From the NCBI RefSeq assembly GCF_038452265.1, contig NZ_CP151842.1, positions 2,480,001-2,544,000 of the forward strand: a stretch of DNA of 64,000 nt, written 5' to 3'. The position numbers and the translations under genes are program-made. The notes under the pieces were generated by a model that was not told the origin of the DNA, ran no database searches, and worked only from the letters and a program-made list of their open reading frames with translations. This DNA comes from Vibrio diazotrophicus (GTDB lineage Bacteria; Pseudomonadota; Gammaproteobacteria; Enterobacterales; Vibrionaceae). Positions 18,089-26,483 of the stretch are shown one piece after another; positions within the stretch are counted from its first letter, which is position 1; every line of letters begins with the position of its first letter.

Positions 18089-18173
18089 GCGGAAGTGGCG
18101 AAATTGGTAGACGCACCAGATTTAGGTTCTGGCGCCGCAAGGTGTGAGAGTTCAAGTCTCTCCTTCCGCACCA
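18089..18173 (+). tRNA. tRNA-Leu (TAG), copy 2, G7-C66 type
   Basis: 85 bases; acceptor GCGGAAG/CTTCCGC. It differs from copy 1 by a compensated base pair at 7-66 only. Confidence 0.96.
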
Positions 18174-18199
18174 TATTATCTCGATATCTTAAAAGTTTT

Positions 18200-18284
18200 G
18201 CGGAAATGGCGAAATTGGTAGACGCACCAGATTTAGGTTCTGGCGCCGCAAGGTGTGAGAGTTCAAGTCTCTCTTTCCGCACCA
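18200..18284 (+). tRNA. tRNA-Leu (TAG), copy 3, A7-U66 type
   Basis: 85 bases, same as copy 1; only 26 bases after copy 2. Confidence 0.96.
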
Positions 18285-18310
18285 TTATTTAGATGAGCAA
18301 TCATCTCTGC

Positions 18311-18385
18311 AGGTCTATCGCCAAGCGGTAAGGCAGCGGCTTTTGATGCCGCCATTCCCTGGTTCGAATCCAGGTAGACCTGCCA
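18311..18385 (+). tRNA. tRNA-Gln (TTG), copy 2
   Basis: 75-base copy identical to that at 17695. Confidence 0.95.
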
Positions 18386-18401
18386 TTACAATTAAGATAG
18401 T

Positions 18402-18463
18402 GGTTAGTAAGGCTTTGATGCCCCATCTATTCTCCCTGTGTCGACTTCGAGGTAGACCTACCA
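18402..18463 (+). pseudogene. Decayed tRNA-Gln copy 2
   Basis: Same kind of remnant as at 17787: GGTTAGTAAGGC...TTTGATGCC, then a changed T-arm and a 3' end AGGTAGACCTACCA. The 5' half is missing. Confidence 0.72.
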
Positions 18464-18547
18464 TTATTTAAAGTGATTTGTTTTAAATGACAGATCACTA
18501 CAACGATTATCTGAAAACCAATATTCAGTTAATCTACAAATTAAGAT

Positions 18548-18632
18548 GCGGAAGTGGCGAAATTGGTAGACGCACCAGATTTAGGTTCTGGCGCCGCAAG
18601 GTGTGAGAGTTCAAGTCTCTCCTTCCGCACCA
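18548..18632 (+). tRNA. tRNA-Leu (TAG), copy 4, G7-C66 type
   Basis: 85 bases, acceptor GCGGAAG/CTTCCGC, TAG anticodon. Confidence 0.96.
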
Positions 18633-18644
18633 TTATTTATTGTT

Positions 18645-18721
18645 GGCTACGTAGCTCAGCTGGTTAGAGCACATCACTCATAATGATGGGGTCACAGGTT
18701 CGAATCCCGTCGTAGCCACCA
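18645..18721 (+). tRNA. tRNA-Met (CAT), copy 3
   Basis: Identical to the copy at 17455; the spacer after it (18722-18771) is also nearly identical to the spacer at 17532-17582, showing duplication of a Met-Leu-Gln block. Confidence 0.96.
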
Positions 18722-18771
18722 TTTCCTAAGTACTTTTGAAACAGCAACGTTGAAAGTCTTTAGGAAATAAT

Positions 18772-18856
18772 GCGGAAATGGCGAAATTGGTAGACGCACC
18801 AGATTTAGGTTCTGGCGCCGCAAGGTGTGAGAGTTCAAGTCTCTCTTTCCGCACCA
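18772..18856 (+). tRNA. tRNA-Leu (TAG), copy 5, A7-U66 type
   Basis: 85 bases, acceptor GCGGAAA/TTTCCGC. Confidence 0.96.
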
Positions 18857-18882
18857 TTATTTAGATGAGTAATCATCTCTGC

Positions 18883-18957
18883 AGGTCTATCGCCAAGCGG
18901 TAAGGCAGCGGCTTTTGATGCCGCCATTCCCTGGTTCGAATCCAGGTAGACCTGCCA
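18883..18957 (+). tRNA. tRNA-Gln (TTG), copy 3
   Basis: 75 bases, same as the copy at 17695. Confidence 0.95.
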
Positions 18958-19040
18958 TTATTTAAGTGCTTTGTTTTAAATGACAGATCACTACAACGAT
19001 TAATTGAAGACCAATATTCAGTTAATCTACAGATTAAGTT

Positions 19041-19125
19041 GCGGAAGTGGCGAAATTGGTAGACGCACCAGATTTAGGTTCTGGCGCCGCAAGGTGTGAG
19101 AGTTCAAGTCTCTCCTTCCGCACCA
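19041..19125 (+). tRNA. tRNA-Leu (TAG), copy 6, G7-C66 type
   Basis: 85 bases, acceptor GCGGAAG/CTTCCGC. Confidence 0.96.
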
Positions 19126-19151
19126 TTATTCAGATGAGCAATCATCTCTGC

Positions 19152-19226
19152 AGGTCTATCGCCAAGCGGTAAGGCAGCGGCTTTTGATGCCGCCATCCCC
19201 TGGTTCGAATCCAGGTAGACCTGCCA
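19152..19226 (+). tRNA. tRNA-Gln (TTG), copy 4 (one variant base)
   Basis: 75 bases; differs from the other four copies by CATCCCC in place of CATTCCC between the anticodon and T stems. Confidence 0.94.
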
Positions 19227-19242
19227 CTACAATTTAGATAGT

Positions 19243-19306
19243 GGTTAGAAAGCATTTTTGATGCCCCGTCTATTCTCCCTGATTCGGGTTCAAGGTAGAC
19301 CTGCCA
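19243..19306 (+). pseudogene. Decayed tRNA-Gln copy 3
   Basis: A remnant with TTTTTGATGCC, an altered T-arm (GATTCGGGTTCAA) and 3' end GGTAGACCTGCCA; no 5' acceptor strand. Confidence 0.72.
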
Positions 19307-19409
19307 TTATTTAAAATAGTGATTAGTCACTATTTGGAATAGCTGGTTTTAGACGAGTTATTACAACAATTAGTTGAACGCCTAATTCAATTAATTTACA
19401 GATTAAGAT

Positions 19410-19494
19410 GCGGAAATGGCGAAATTGGTAGACGCACCAGATTTAGGTTCTGGCGCCGCAAGGTGTGAGAGTTCAAGTCTCTCTTTCCGCACCA
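19410..19494 (+). tRNA. tRNA-Leu (TAG), copy 7, A7-U66 type
   Basis: 85 bases, acceptor GCGGAAA/TTTCCGC. Confidence 0.96.
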
Positions 19495-19520
19495 TTATTT
19501 AGATGAGCAATCATCTCTGT

Positions 19521-19595
19521 AGGTCTATCGCCAAGCGGTAAGGCAGCGGCTTTTGATGCCGCCATTCCCTGGTTCGAATCCAGGTAGACCTGCCA
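19521..19595 (+). tRNA. tRNA-Gln (TTG), copy 5
   Basis: 75 bases, same mature sequence as the copy at 17695; the base just before it is T instead of C. Confidence 0.95.
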
Positions 19596-19611
19596 TTACA
19601 ATTAAGATAGT

Positions 19612-19673
19612 GGTTAGTAAGGCTTTGATGCCCCATCTATTCTCCCTGTTTCGACTTCGAGGTAGACCTGCCA
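19612..19673 (+). pseudogene. Decayed tRNA-Gln copy 4
   Basis: Almost identical to the remnant at 18402, with 3' end AGGTAGACCTGCCA; the 5' acceptor strand is absent. Confidence 0.72.
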
Positions 19674-19726
19674 TTATTACAACGATTAATTGAAGACCAA
19701 TATTCAGTTAATCTACAGATTAAGTT

Positions 19727-19811
19727 GCGGAAGTGGCGAAATTGGTAGACGCACCAGATTTAGGTTCTGGCGCCGCAAGGTGTGAGAGTTCAAGTCTCTC
19801 CTTCCGCACCA
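19727..19811 (+). tRNA. tRNA-Leu (TAG), copy 8, G7-C66 type
   Basis: 85 bases, acceptor GCGGAAG/CTTCCGC. Last tRNA of the array; a terminator follows within 10 bases. Confidence 0.96.
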
Positions 19812-19820
19812 TCATAATAG

Positions 19821-19848
19821 AACCCAGCTTAGGCTGGGTTTTGTTTTA
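19821..19848 (+). terminator. Terminator of the tRNA array
   Basis: Stem AACCCAGC/GCTGGGTT with TTAG loop and T-rich tail, right after the last tRNA. Confidence 0.88.
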
Positions 19849-20023
19849 TCTGTCATCTGTCTAACAACATCCCTCTGCTTATCTCTTCATTTCAAATCAC
19901 CACGCCTTTATAAAAGCTTGAATCAATTACCTTGAAGACGGTTGCTATTCCTTTAGATCTTCTTTTCTCTACGAATACTCCGTCATAAAGGCGGTGACTG
20001 TAATAATGAAGCTTTGCTAGGTA

Positions 20024-20052
20024 TAAAAAAATCCAGCCGAAGCTGGATTCTT
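20024..20052 (-). terminator. Terminator after the second flagellin gene
   Basis: Stem AATCCAGC/GCTGGATT with a CGAA/TTCG tetraloop and a seven-base A-run on plus (U-tract on minus), about 25 bases past the flagellin stop. Confidence 0.88.
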
Positions 20053-20075
20053 TATTAACACTAATGTACTCGCTA

Positions 20076-21209
20076 TTAGCCAAGTAGAGCCAAAGCAGAG
20101 TTTGGTGCTTGTTTTGCCTGTGCCAATACCGTACTTGAAGCTTGAGAAAGTATTTGCGACTTAGTTAATGACGTTGTTTCTTTCGCAAAGTCAGTGTCTT
20201 TTATTCGGCTCTTAGAAGCATTCACGTTTTCGTTAATGTTTTCTAAATTGCTGATGGCATGGTTAAAGCGATTCTGGAATGCCCCCAACTCAGCACGATG
20301 GCTATCAACGAACTTCAGTGCCGCATCAACAATCGCTACTGATTGCTGTGCACCACCAACGCTTGTCACATCGATATCTTTAACAGTGACGTCTTTACCT
20401 TCACCAAAGCCCAATTCACCAGCAAGGCTACCACCAAACGTCGCTTGGCCTTCCACTTTATCTGCCGCAGTAAACAGCTGTAGTTTGCCGTCTTCATCGA
20501 CAGAAGCTTTCACCATGTCTGTTTGACCATTAATGTAAGTGGCTAACTCTTCAATATCATCGCCTGTTTTCGCATTGATAGAGATGGTTTTCTCACCTTC
20601 ATATTTGTCATTAAGAGTAATCGTCAGATCATTGCTTCCTGACTTAACAGCCCAGTCTTTACCTTGACCATTTTCTGCTTTGTAGCTAACGCCACCCATT
20701 TTCTGGTTGTCACTGCGCATATTGTTCAGTGAAAGCATCACTGCTTCACCGCTATCTGCGCCAATCTGGAATGACTTAGTATCAAAGGTACCATTGAGGA
20801 GCTTACCACCGGCAAATGATGTGGTTTCCGCGATACGGTTAAGTTCATCATTCATTGACGAAATTTCTTCCTGAATAGCTACACGCTCAGACTTAGAGTT
20901 CGAGCCGTTCGCTGCTTGCAATGATAAATCACGAACACGTTGTAGAATGTTCGTAGTTTCATTCATCGCACCTTCAGCGGTTTGAGCAATAGAAATACCA
21001 TCGTTCGCATTACGTACAGCAACATCAAAGCCTCGGCTTTGAACATTCAGACGGTTTGAGATCTGTAGACCTGCTGCGTCATCTTTTGCACTGTTGATCT
21101 TTGAACCTGATGACAAACGTTCCATAGACGTTTGCTGAGCAGATGTAGCACTGTTCAAATATCGCTGTGCTGTCATTGCTGACACATTAGTATTTACGTT
21201 CACTGACAT
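20076..21209 (-). CDS. Polar flagellin (second of two)
   Basis: A 377-residue flagellin, exported through the flagellar type III system and polymerised into the filament. The D0/D1 N-terminus (MSVNVNTNVSAMTAQRYLNS, then LSSGSKINSAKDDAAGLQIS) and C-terminus (SRIKDTDFAKETTSLTKSQI...) are canonical; the variable middle is short. The frame is open to 21278, but the ATG at 21209 has GGAGAG before it and the standard N-terminus. Its own sigma-28 promoter lies 94 bases upstream. By position (after flgK, flgL and one other flagellin) it corresponds to V. cholerae flaC, but flagellin names differ between species, so no symbol is given. Confidence 0.94.
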   Translation of the reverse strand: MSVNVNTNVSAMTAQRYLNSATSAQQTSMERLSSGSKINSAKDDAAGLQISNRLNVQSRGFDVAVRNANDGISIAQTAEGAMNETTNILQRVRDLSLQAANGSNSKSERVAIQEEISSMNDELNRIAETTSFAGGKLLNGTFDTKSFQIGADSGEAVMLSLNNMRSDNQKMGGVSYKAENGQGKDWAVKSGSNDLTITLNDKYEGEKTISINAKTGDDIEELATYINGQTDMVKASVDEDGKLQLFTAADKVEGQATFGGSLAGELGFGEGKDVTVKDIDVTSVGGAQQSVAIVDAALKFVDSHRAELGAFQNRFNHAISNLENINENVNASKSRIKDTDFAKETTSLTKSQILSQASSTVLAQAKQAPNSALALLG

Positions 21210-21302
21210 AGTTGTCTCTCCTAGATTTTTCTGCGAAGCGGAACTTCGAATGCGGCTTCCGACGTCTCGAAAAACCAAAATGTTCTCTCAAAGTTATCTC
21301 TG

Positions 21303-21329
21303 TTAGCGGCCCACAAGAGAATACCTTTA
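21303..21329 (-). promoter_or_regulatory. Sigma-28 (FliA) promoter of the second flagellin
   Basis: On the minus strand: TAAA, 15 bases, GCCGCTAA, against the consensus TAAA-N15-GCCGATAA (one mismatch). It lies about 94 bases upstream of the start codon. This fits a class 4 Vibrio flagellar gene. Confidence 0.8.
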
Positions 21330-21472
21330 GAAAAATTAAGGATTTACCGAAAATATGCGACGCAAACAGCAAAGAACTGCCAACTCTGTAGGATGCAGAC
21401 TAGATAAACGTAAGGGTTAACTTAAAAAGATCGGATATTGGGGAAAGGGAAATGACAAATTACAGGCAAAAG

Positions 21473-21505
21473 AAAAGCCCCTTTTCCTTTGAGAGAACTG
21501 GGGCT
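21473..21505 (-). terminator. Terminator after the first flagellin gene
   Basis: AGCCCC/GGGGCT stem with an 18-base loop and T-rich tail (TTTCTTTT) on the minus strand. It lies between the first flagellin stop and the second flagellin promoter, so the two are separate transcripts. The rest of the 485-base gap (21506-21695) shows no gene. Confidence 0.65.
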
Positions 21506-21695
21506 GTTTGTGGTAGCCAAACCATGTGGAGATCAAGAGAAATGAACACATTTAGGCATACCGGGGCGTATGAATATTATCCGGTGGCAGACAGGGTGTA
21601 GATTGAGAGAGCCTGCCACTTTCTAATAAACATACTTTGCCAAAGGATCTTCAATACATGTCTACGTCTAGACTTATTAATGAAGAGTCCTAAAA

Positions 21696-22835
21696 CTACT
21701 GCAATAGTGTAATTGCAGAGTTTGGCAACTGTTTCGCTTGAGCGAGAATTGAGGTACCCGCTTGTTGCAGAATTTGAGATTTAGTAAGTTGCGTGGTTTC
21801 CTTCGCAAAATCTGTATCTTTGATACGGCTCTTAGACGCTTCAACGTTTTCTTGGATGTTTGCCAAGTTACTAATACTGTGGCTTAAACGGTTTTGTTTC
21901 GCACCCAAGTCAGCACGTTGTGAATCAACGTATTTCAAAGCCGCATCGATAATACCAACAGCGTTTTGAGAACCGCCCACTGTTGTTACATCAATATCTT
22001 GCACTGTTGTGTATCTGCCACTTTCAGTGCTCAAACCAAGTTCACCAGCCAGACTACCGCCAATGTTGAAGTCCTGTGCCATATCCGGTTCAGCGATGAA
22101 AATTTGTAGCTTGCCATCTTCGTCTACTGACGCTTTGAACACGTCAGTTTGACCATTGATATATGTTGCAAGCTCTTCGATATCGTCACCGACTTTAGCT
22201 TGAACGCTTACCGTCTTCGGCTCACCATCTTTACCAGTAAACTCGAAAGTCAGTTCATTTGCGTTGACAGGTACGCCCCAGTCTTTTGTTTTGCCCTGCT
22301 CTGAAACGTACGCCATACCACCCATACGAGGTTCATCAGCACGGATACTGGTTAGGCCCATGATGATTGCTTCACCAGAGCTAGAACCGATCTGGAATGA
22401 TGCTTCACCAAATGAACCGTTAAGCAGTTTACGTCCACCGAATGATGTGGTTTCTGCGATACGGTTTAATTCGTCTTGCAGCGCTGACACCTCTTCGTTA
22501 AGCGCTGTACGCTCAGATAAAGAGTTGGTACCGTTTGCTGATTGCAAAGATAGGTCACGCATACGTTGTAGGATGCTGGTTGACTCATTCATTGCACCTT
22601 CCGCAGTCTGTGCAATCGAAATACCGTCGTTGGCATTGCGCATTGCTACATCTAGACCACGAGACTGAGCAGTCAAACGGTTAGAAATTTGTAGGCCCGC
22701 TGCATCGTCTTTCGCACTGTTGATGCGGTTACCAGACGACAAGCGCTCCATAGATGTGTTTAGCTCACCAGTCGCTTTGTTTAGATAACGCTGCGCAGTC
22801 ATTGCCGACACGTTGGTATTTACATTAATGGTCAT
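21696..22835 (-). CDS. Polar flagellin (first of two)
   Basis: A 379-residue flagellin of the same family as its neighbour: NVNTNVSAMTAQRYLN at the start, LSSGNRINSAKDDAAGLQIS, and a C-terminus ending QLPNSAITLLQ. The two proteins are clearly paralogues with highly similar ends and a diverged centre (residues about 175-280). It lies directly downstream of flgL with a 390-base gap and has a sigma-54-like promoter at 22977. By position it corresponds to V. cholerae flaA, the essential filament protein there, but this is an inference from gene order. Confidence 0.94.
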   Translation of the reverse strand: MTINVNTNVSAMTAQRYLNKATGELNTSMERLSSGNRINSAKDDAAGLQISNRLTAQSRGLDVAMRNANDGISIAQTAEGAMNESTSILQRMRDLSLQSANGTNSLSERTALNEEVSALQDELNRIAETTSFGGRKLLNGSFGEASFQIGSSSGEAIIMGLTSIRADEPRMGGMAYVSEQGKTKDWGVPVNANELTFEFTGKDGEPKTVSVQAKVGDDIEELATYINGQTDVFKASVDEDGKLQIFIAEPDMAQDFNIGGSLAGELGLSTESGRYTTVQDIDVTTVGGSQNAVGIIDAALKYVDSQRADLGAKQNRLSHSISNLANIQENVEASKSRIKDTDFAKETTQLTKSQILQQAGTSILAQAKQLPNSAITLLQ

Positions 22836-22976
22836 AGTTTGCTCTCCTATCGAGTCCGCAAGTATTTTGCGAAGCGGTCAGCTTTACTCTTTGGAAGCAC
22901 TGACCGTAAATAACTTGCTAAATCTGCAACATGTGCCGATTTAAAAAATTGTTTAATTAACACTAGTATTGATAAT

Positions 22977-22991
22977 TCAATATGTGTGCCA
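22977..22991 (-). promoter_or_regulatory. Probable sigma-54 promoter of the first flagellin
   Basis: Minus strand TGGCAC-N5-TTGA against TGGCAC-N5-TTGC: the -24 element is perfect and the -12 element has one change. It is 142 bases upstream of the start codon. The surrounding 390-base gap (22836-23226) also holds an inverted repeat GCGGCAAT/ATTGCCGC at 23094-23114 but no gene. Confidence 0.6.
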
Positions 22992-23226
22992 ACTTTAAAA
23001 TTCAGTGAAATTATTTTTAAAAGCACTAAATTTCAATAAGTTACTGACATCATCTATCCAATATCATTGGAAAACCTAGAGAGTCATAGCCAGCGGCAAT
23101 AATTAATTGCCGCATACTTGCCGCTTTACTATTGATTAACTCGTAATCAATAAACGAAGTGGCAATCGTTCCTTTATTAATCACATTTCACTTTGCTCAT
23201 ATGGCATTGCACATATGGCATTCAAG

Positions 23227-24420
23227 TTAGATGTAATTAAATAGGGTTAAATCTTTGGTTTTGCCGAACGCTTGTTGAGAAGCTTGCAGTGCTCGGGAAT
23301 TTTCGTTGAATTCAATCACGGCTTCTGCGTAGTCCAAGTCTTCAAACTGACTTTTTGACTTCGCTAAGCTGATTTTGAAATCTTCGTGTTGCTCTTCTTG
23401 AATATCTAAAGTGCTCAAACTTGCACCGATATTTGTGTGCGATTTATTCAAGTGAATAAAGGCTTTATGCAGTTCCTCTGTCACTTGATGTAACTTCGCA
23501 GTCGAAGAAGCATCCGCGACTGAGCGGGATGAATACTCAATCGCATCTTTAAAGCTGTCGAAAATACTGAAGGTTTTACGCGGCTCGATGGTTATAGAGT
23601 CACCTTTGGTGATCTGCCCTTTAATCGCGATCGTTAACCCTTCAAACTGGATACCCGTTTTGCCGTCAAATTCGTCGGCCTGCACAATGCTGCCGTTACG
23701 TTCAAGTTGATAACCAAACTTGCCGTTATCCATATCAACGAATGTCACCGTGTAGTTCGAGTTATCATCAACATTGCTGTTGGTTGCACGCTCAAGCAAT
23801 AACTCAGAACCTTCTTGCAAAGCGTAATTCGGTTCGTAATCACCAAACGGGTTCTCAATCTCCATAAAGATTTTGCTACCCGGAGTGTTAAACGGAATTT
23901 CCAAGCTATTAGAAATCTTCATTTTTCGCTGATAGTCATCACCGGAATAAGTGACGTTACCAGCATTGTCGCGGAAGAAAGGCTGATTCTTTGGTTTGGT
24001 ACCGGCAAAAATATAGTTGCCCATCTCATCCTGAACATTCGCAAGGTTAATGAAGTTATTGGAAATCTCTTGGATCTGACGAGCTATAGCGCCGCGGTCT
24101 TCAGGTGAAAGAGAACCGTTGATCATTTCCATGACATTCCGCTTGGCTTTATCAGCAAACTCTTCCGCATTACTAACAATAACTTCCTGATGCTCAAGAC
24201 GGTTTCGAACCAAAGTAATGGCATCCAAATATTGACGTAACTGCTCTTCTTGCTGAGTCACGTTCTGAATGTAATGTGTCGCGAGCGGGTTATCCGCAGC
24301 CGACAATAGCTTCTTACCAGACGCTAGCTGCGCTTGGTTATGGTGAACTTTCGATTCCTGACGACGCATGTCGTTTTGCACAGATTGATAGTTATGGAAG
24401 CTAGAAATTCGAGTTAACAT
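23227..24420 (-). CDS. flgL: Flagellar hook-associated protein 3 FlgL
   Basis: FlgL is the second hook-filament junction protein, sitting between FlgK and flagellin. The 397-residue protein is flagellin-like: MLTRISSFHNYQSVQNDMRRQE at the N-terminus, SGKKLLSAADNPLATHYI, and a C-terminal coiled helix (EFNENSRALQASQQAFGK). Length is normal for Vibrio. It begins 12 bases after flgK, so the two are co-transcribed from the flgK sigma-54 promoter. Confidence 0.95.
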   Translation of the reverse strand: MLTRISSFHNYQSVQNDMRRQESKVHHNQAQLASGKKLLSAADNPLATHYIQNVTQQEEQLRQYLDAITLVRNRLEHQEVIVSNAEEFADKAKRNVMEMINGSLSPEDRGAIARQIQEISNNFINLANVQDEMGNYIFAGTKPKNQPFFRDNAGNVTYSGDDYQRKMKISNSLEIPFNTPGSKIFMEIENPFGDYEPNYALQEGSELLLERATNSNVDDNSNYTVTFVDMDNGKFGYQLERNGSIVQADEFDGKTGIQFEGLTIAIKGQITKGDSITIEPRKTFSIFDSFKDAIEYSSRSVADASSTAKLHQVTEELHKAFIHLNKSHTNIGASLSTLDIQEEQHEDFKISLAKSKSQFEDLDYAEAVIEFNENSRALQASQQAFGKTKDLTLFNYI

Positions 24421-24432
24421 TTAATCTCCCTC

Positions 24433-26307
24433 CTATCTCAACTGCAGAATAGTGTTAAACGTATCGTTTGACGCTTGGATGATACGAGACGAAGCCATAT
24501 AGGCTTGTTGAAACTTCATCATGTTTGCCGCTTCTTCATCCAGGTTTACCCCAGATACAGAAGCAATACGTTCTTGTGCTGACTGCTTTTCTAAACGAGA
24601 AACGTCCGTAAGACGTGAAGCAGTCGACAGCTTCAAACCAAAATCTGTATTGAGGTTGTGGTACAGATCGATGATGGTCGAGTTGTTATCGTTCATCTCT
24701 TTATTGGTTTGAACATTGATCATTTTACGTAAGTTGCCGTTGTCACCTTCTGAAGCGACAAGGTTTGCCGTAAATTTGTCATCCGGCAATGCACCGCCGG
24801 AGAGTTCAAAAATAGTTCCCTGAACTTCAACAGGACCTGAAGGCGGATACTCTTGCGGTTCCAAAAGGATGTTGCCTTTTGTATCGGTAACGGCAAACTG
24901 ATCACCCAAAGGAGAGATCACCACTTCAAACTCACGAACAGCACCTGCTTCAAGAATTTTGAATTTCGCTTTGCCTTGGGCAAGCGTGGTCGATGCTTCA
25001 TAACTTTGAGCGGCAATTTTTGCCGGATCGTTGGTGATGAGCTTAATCTCTTTGGCACCATTACGAGTTGGGCGCAATATTACGCGCTCGCCCGTTTGTG
25101 GGTCATTGTTGATTTGGATTCGCATGCCATCGATAAAAATATTGCCGCGAGATTCCTCTGCAATCACCTGTTCACCGCTAGGACGCGTGATCACATAGTC
25201 ACTGCCATTATAAGAGAGCGAGTACTCTCCACCAGTGAGCTGGCTGATATCATCAATGTAAACGGCGACGTCTGCTTTTGAATCTGCAGGAGTAACAACA
25301 CGCTCACGTGCGGCAACATCTGAGTTCACATCAGTAAAAATGTTATGACCGACATCGCCACGCAAATCCAAACCTTGCCATTGCAACTTATTCACTTCAT
25401 AAGAGAAGGATGTCGCTAAGCGGCCGATTTCATCCATAACGTAAGGGATGTGATCGTCACGCATATCCATCAACGCGCCAATTTTGCCGCCGATGTCTTT
25501 TGCCGTAATCGGTTTAATCCCATTACCTTCAACCATTGCAAGACGACGTTGTTTAACATCTGGATAGCCGTCCATCATTTTCAACTGGCTTGCTTCAGTG
25601 CCTGAAACCAAGGTATGACCATTGCCGATATGGATGTTAAATCCTTCCGCATTTTTACGAGGCGTAACGGTAACATTGGTGTACTCAGAAAGCTCAGCCA
25701 CCAGCTTTTCATGCTGATCCATTAAATCATTGTGAGGACCAGGTACCTTCATCATCAGACGCTGTAAATCACGGATTTCAACTGCGATCTGGTTAATACG
25801 TTCGACACCGACATCAAGACCTTTGTTGGTCACATCGTACTGTCGGCGCACTGTCTCATGGAAATCGTTAAGGTTTTGAGAAATCAAATTAGCTTTCTCA
25901 AGTACCACTTTACGAGCGCCCACGTCATTAGGGGAATCCGCCAGTGATTTCACCGCATCAAACCACTCGTTAAGATTCTCAGGAATTTTTTTAGACGCAA
26001 CGGAAGAGAGCAATTTGGATAACATATCGAGGTTCTGCTCGGTATCGCTCTTAAATGCGTATTCAGAAGTGGCAATGTTCAGCTCTTTAACGGCAAACTG
26101 ATCCCATGAGCGGCGAACATTGTCCACATGTACGCCCATACCATAGGTTTGTCCGCCGTATTGGCGAGGCATGTTGGTCCCTTGGATCACAGACTGACGG
26201 CTGTAACCCTCTGTATTAACATTAGAAATGTTATGACCTGTTGTATTGAGTTGTCTCTGAGCGGTTAATACGCTTTGCGTACCCACATTCAGAAGATCAG
26301 ACGCCAT
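24433..26307 (-). CDS. flgK: Flagellar hook-associated protein 1 FlgK
   Basis: FlgK is the first hook-filament junction protein. The 624-residue protein has the rod/hook N-terminal motif LLNVGTQSVLTAQRQLNTTGHNISN and a C-terminal motif GVNLDEEAANMMKFQQAYMASSRIIQ typical of FlgK. The frame opens at 26343, but the ATG at 26307 has a GGGGGC purine-rich site and the standard MASDLLNVG start. A good sigma-54 promoter lies 58 bases upstream. It is followed by flgL. Confidence 0.95.
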   Translation of the reverse strand: MASDLLNVGTQSVLTAQRQLNTTGHNISNVNTEGYSRQSVIQGTNMPRQYGGQTYGMGVHVDNVRRSWDQFAVKELNIATSEYAFKSDTEQNLDMLSKLLSSVASKKIPENLNEWFDAVKSLADSPNDVGARKVVLEKANLISQNLNDFHETVRRQYDVTNKGLDVGVERINQIAVEIRDLQRLMMKVPGPHNDLMDQHEKLVAELSEYTNVTVTPRKNAEGFNIHIGNGHTLVSGTEASQLKMMDGYPDVKQRRLAMVEGNGIKPITAKDIGGKIGALMDMRDDHIPYVMDEIGRLATSFSYEVNKLQWQGLDLRGDVGHNIFTDVNSDVAARERVVTPADSKADVAVYIDDISQLTGGEYSLSYNGSDYVITRPSGEQVIAEESRGNIFIDGMRIQINNDPQTGERVILRPTRNGAKEIKLITNDPAKIAAQSYEASTTLAQGKAKFKILEAGAVREFEVVISPLGDQFAVTDTKGNILLEPQEYPPSGPVEVQGTIFELSGGALPDDKFTANLVASEGDNGNLRKMINVQTNKEMNDNNSTIIDLYHNLNTDFGLKLSTASRLTDVSRLEKQSAQERIASVSGVNLDEEAANMMKFQQAYMASSRIIQASNDTFNTILQLR

Positions 26308-26364
26308 ACTGCCCCCAAAAACTATAAAAACATCAGTGTTCACTGACTATCTACAGGGTATAAA

Positions 26365-26379
26365 GCAACATGTATGCCA
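26365..26379 (-). promoter_or_regulatory. Sigma-54 promoter of flgKL
   Basis: Minus strand TGGCAT-N5-TTGC with the -24 GG and -12 GC at the correct 12-base distance; 58 bases before flgK. In Vibrio, FlrC activates this class of promoter. Confidence 0.8.
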
Positions 26380-26448
26380 ATTTTATTTATTGGAGATAAG
26401 CCGAGGAAATATAAAGAAGAAATAGGAAATGAGGTAAAGAAGAAAGAC

Positions 26449-26474
26449 AAAAAAGCCGGAGTCATTTCTCCGGC
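26449..26474 (-). terminator. Terminator after flgJ
   Basis: 7-bp stem GCCGGAG/CTCCGGC and an A-run on plus (U-tract on minus), 10 bases past the flgJ stop. It separates the flgFGHIJ unit from flgKL. Confidence 0.85.
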
Positions 26475-26483
26475 CTTCACAAT

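Noticed and set aside
17474..18292. Open frames over the tRNA array, e.g. proteins with repeated MVRKERLELSHLAAPEPKSG
   Set aside because: They are translations of tRNA-Leu genes read on either strand; no ribosome sites, and the repeats follow tRNA copies.
17455..19811. Regular repeats resembling a CRISPR array
   Set aside because: The repeats are complete tRNA genes of 75-85 bases with cloverleaf pairing and CCA ends; spacers vary widely in length.
19892..20083. Minus-strand 63-codon frame after the second flagellin
   Set aside because: It runs across the flagellin terminator, and no ribosome site or family pattern is visible.
22925..22937. Second sigma-54-like sequence before the first flagellin (GGCAC...TTGC)
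   Set aside because: The GG and GC elements are two bases too close, so the site at 22977 is preferred.
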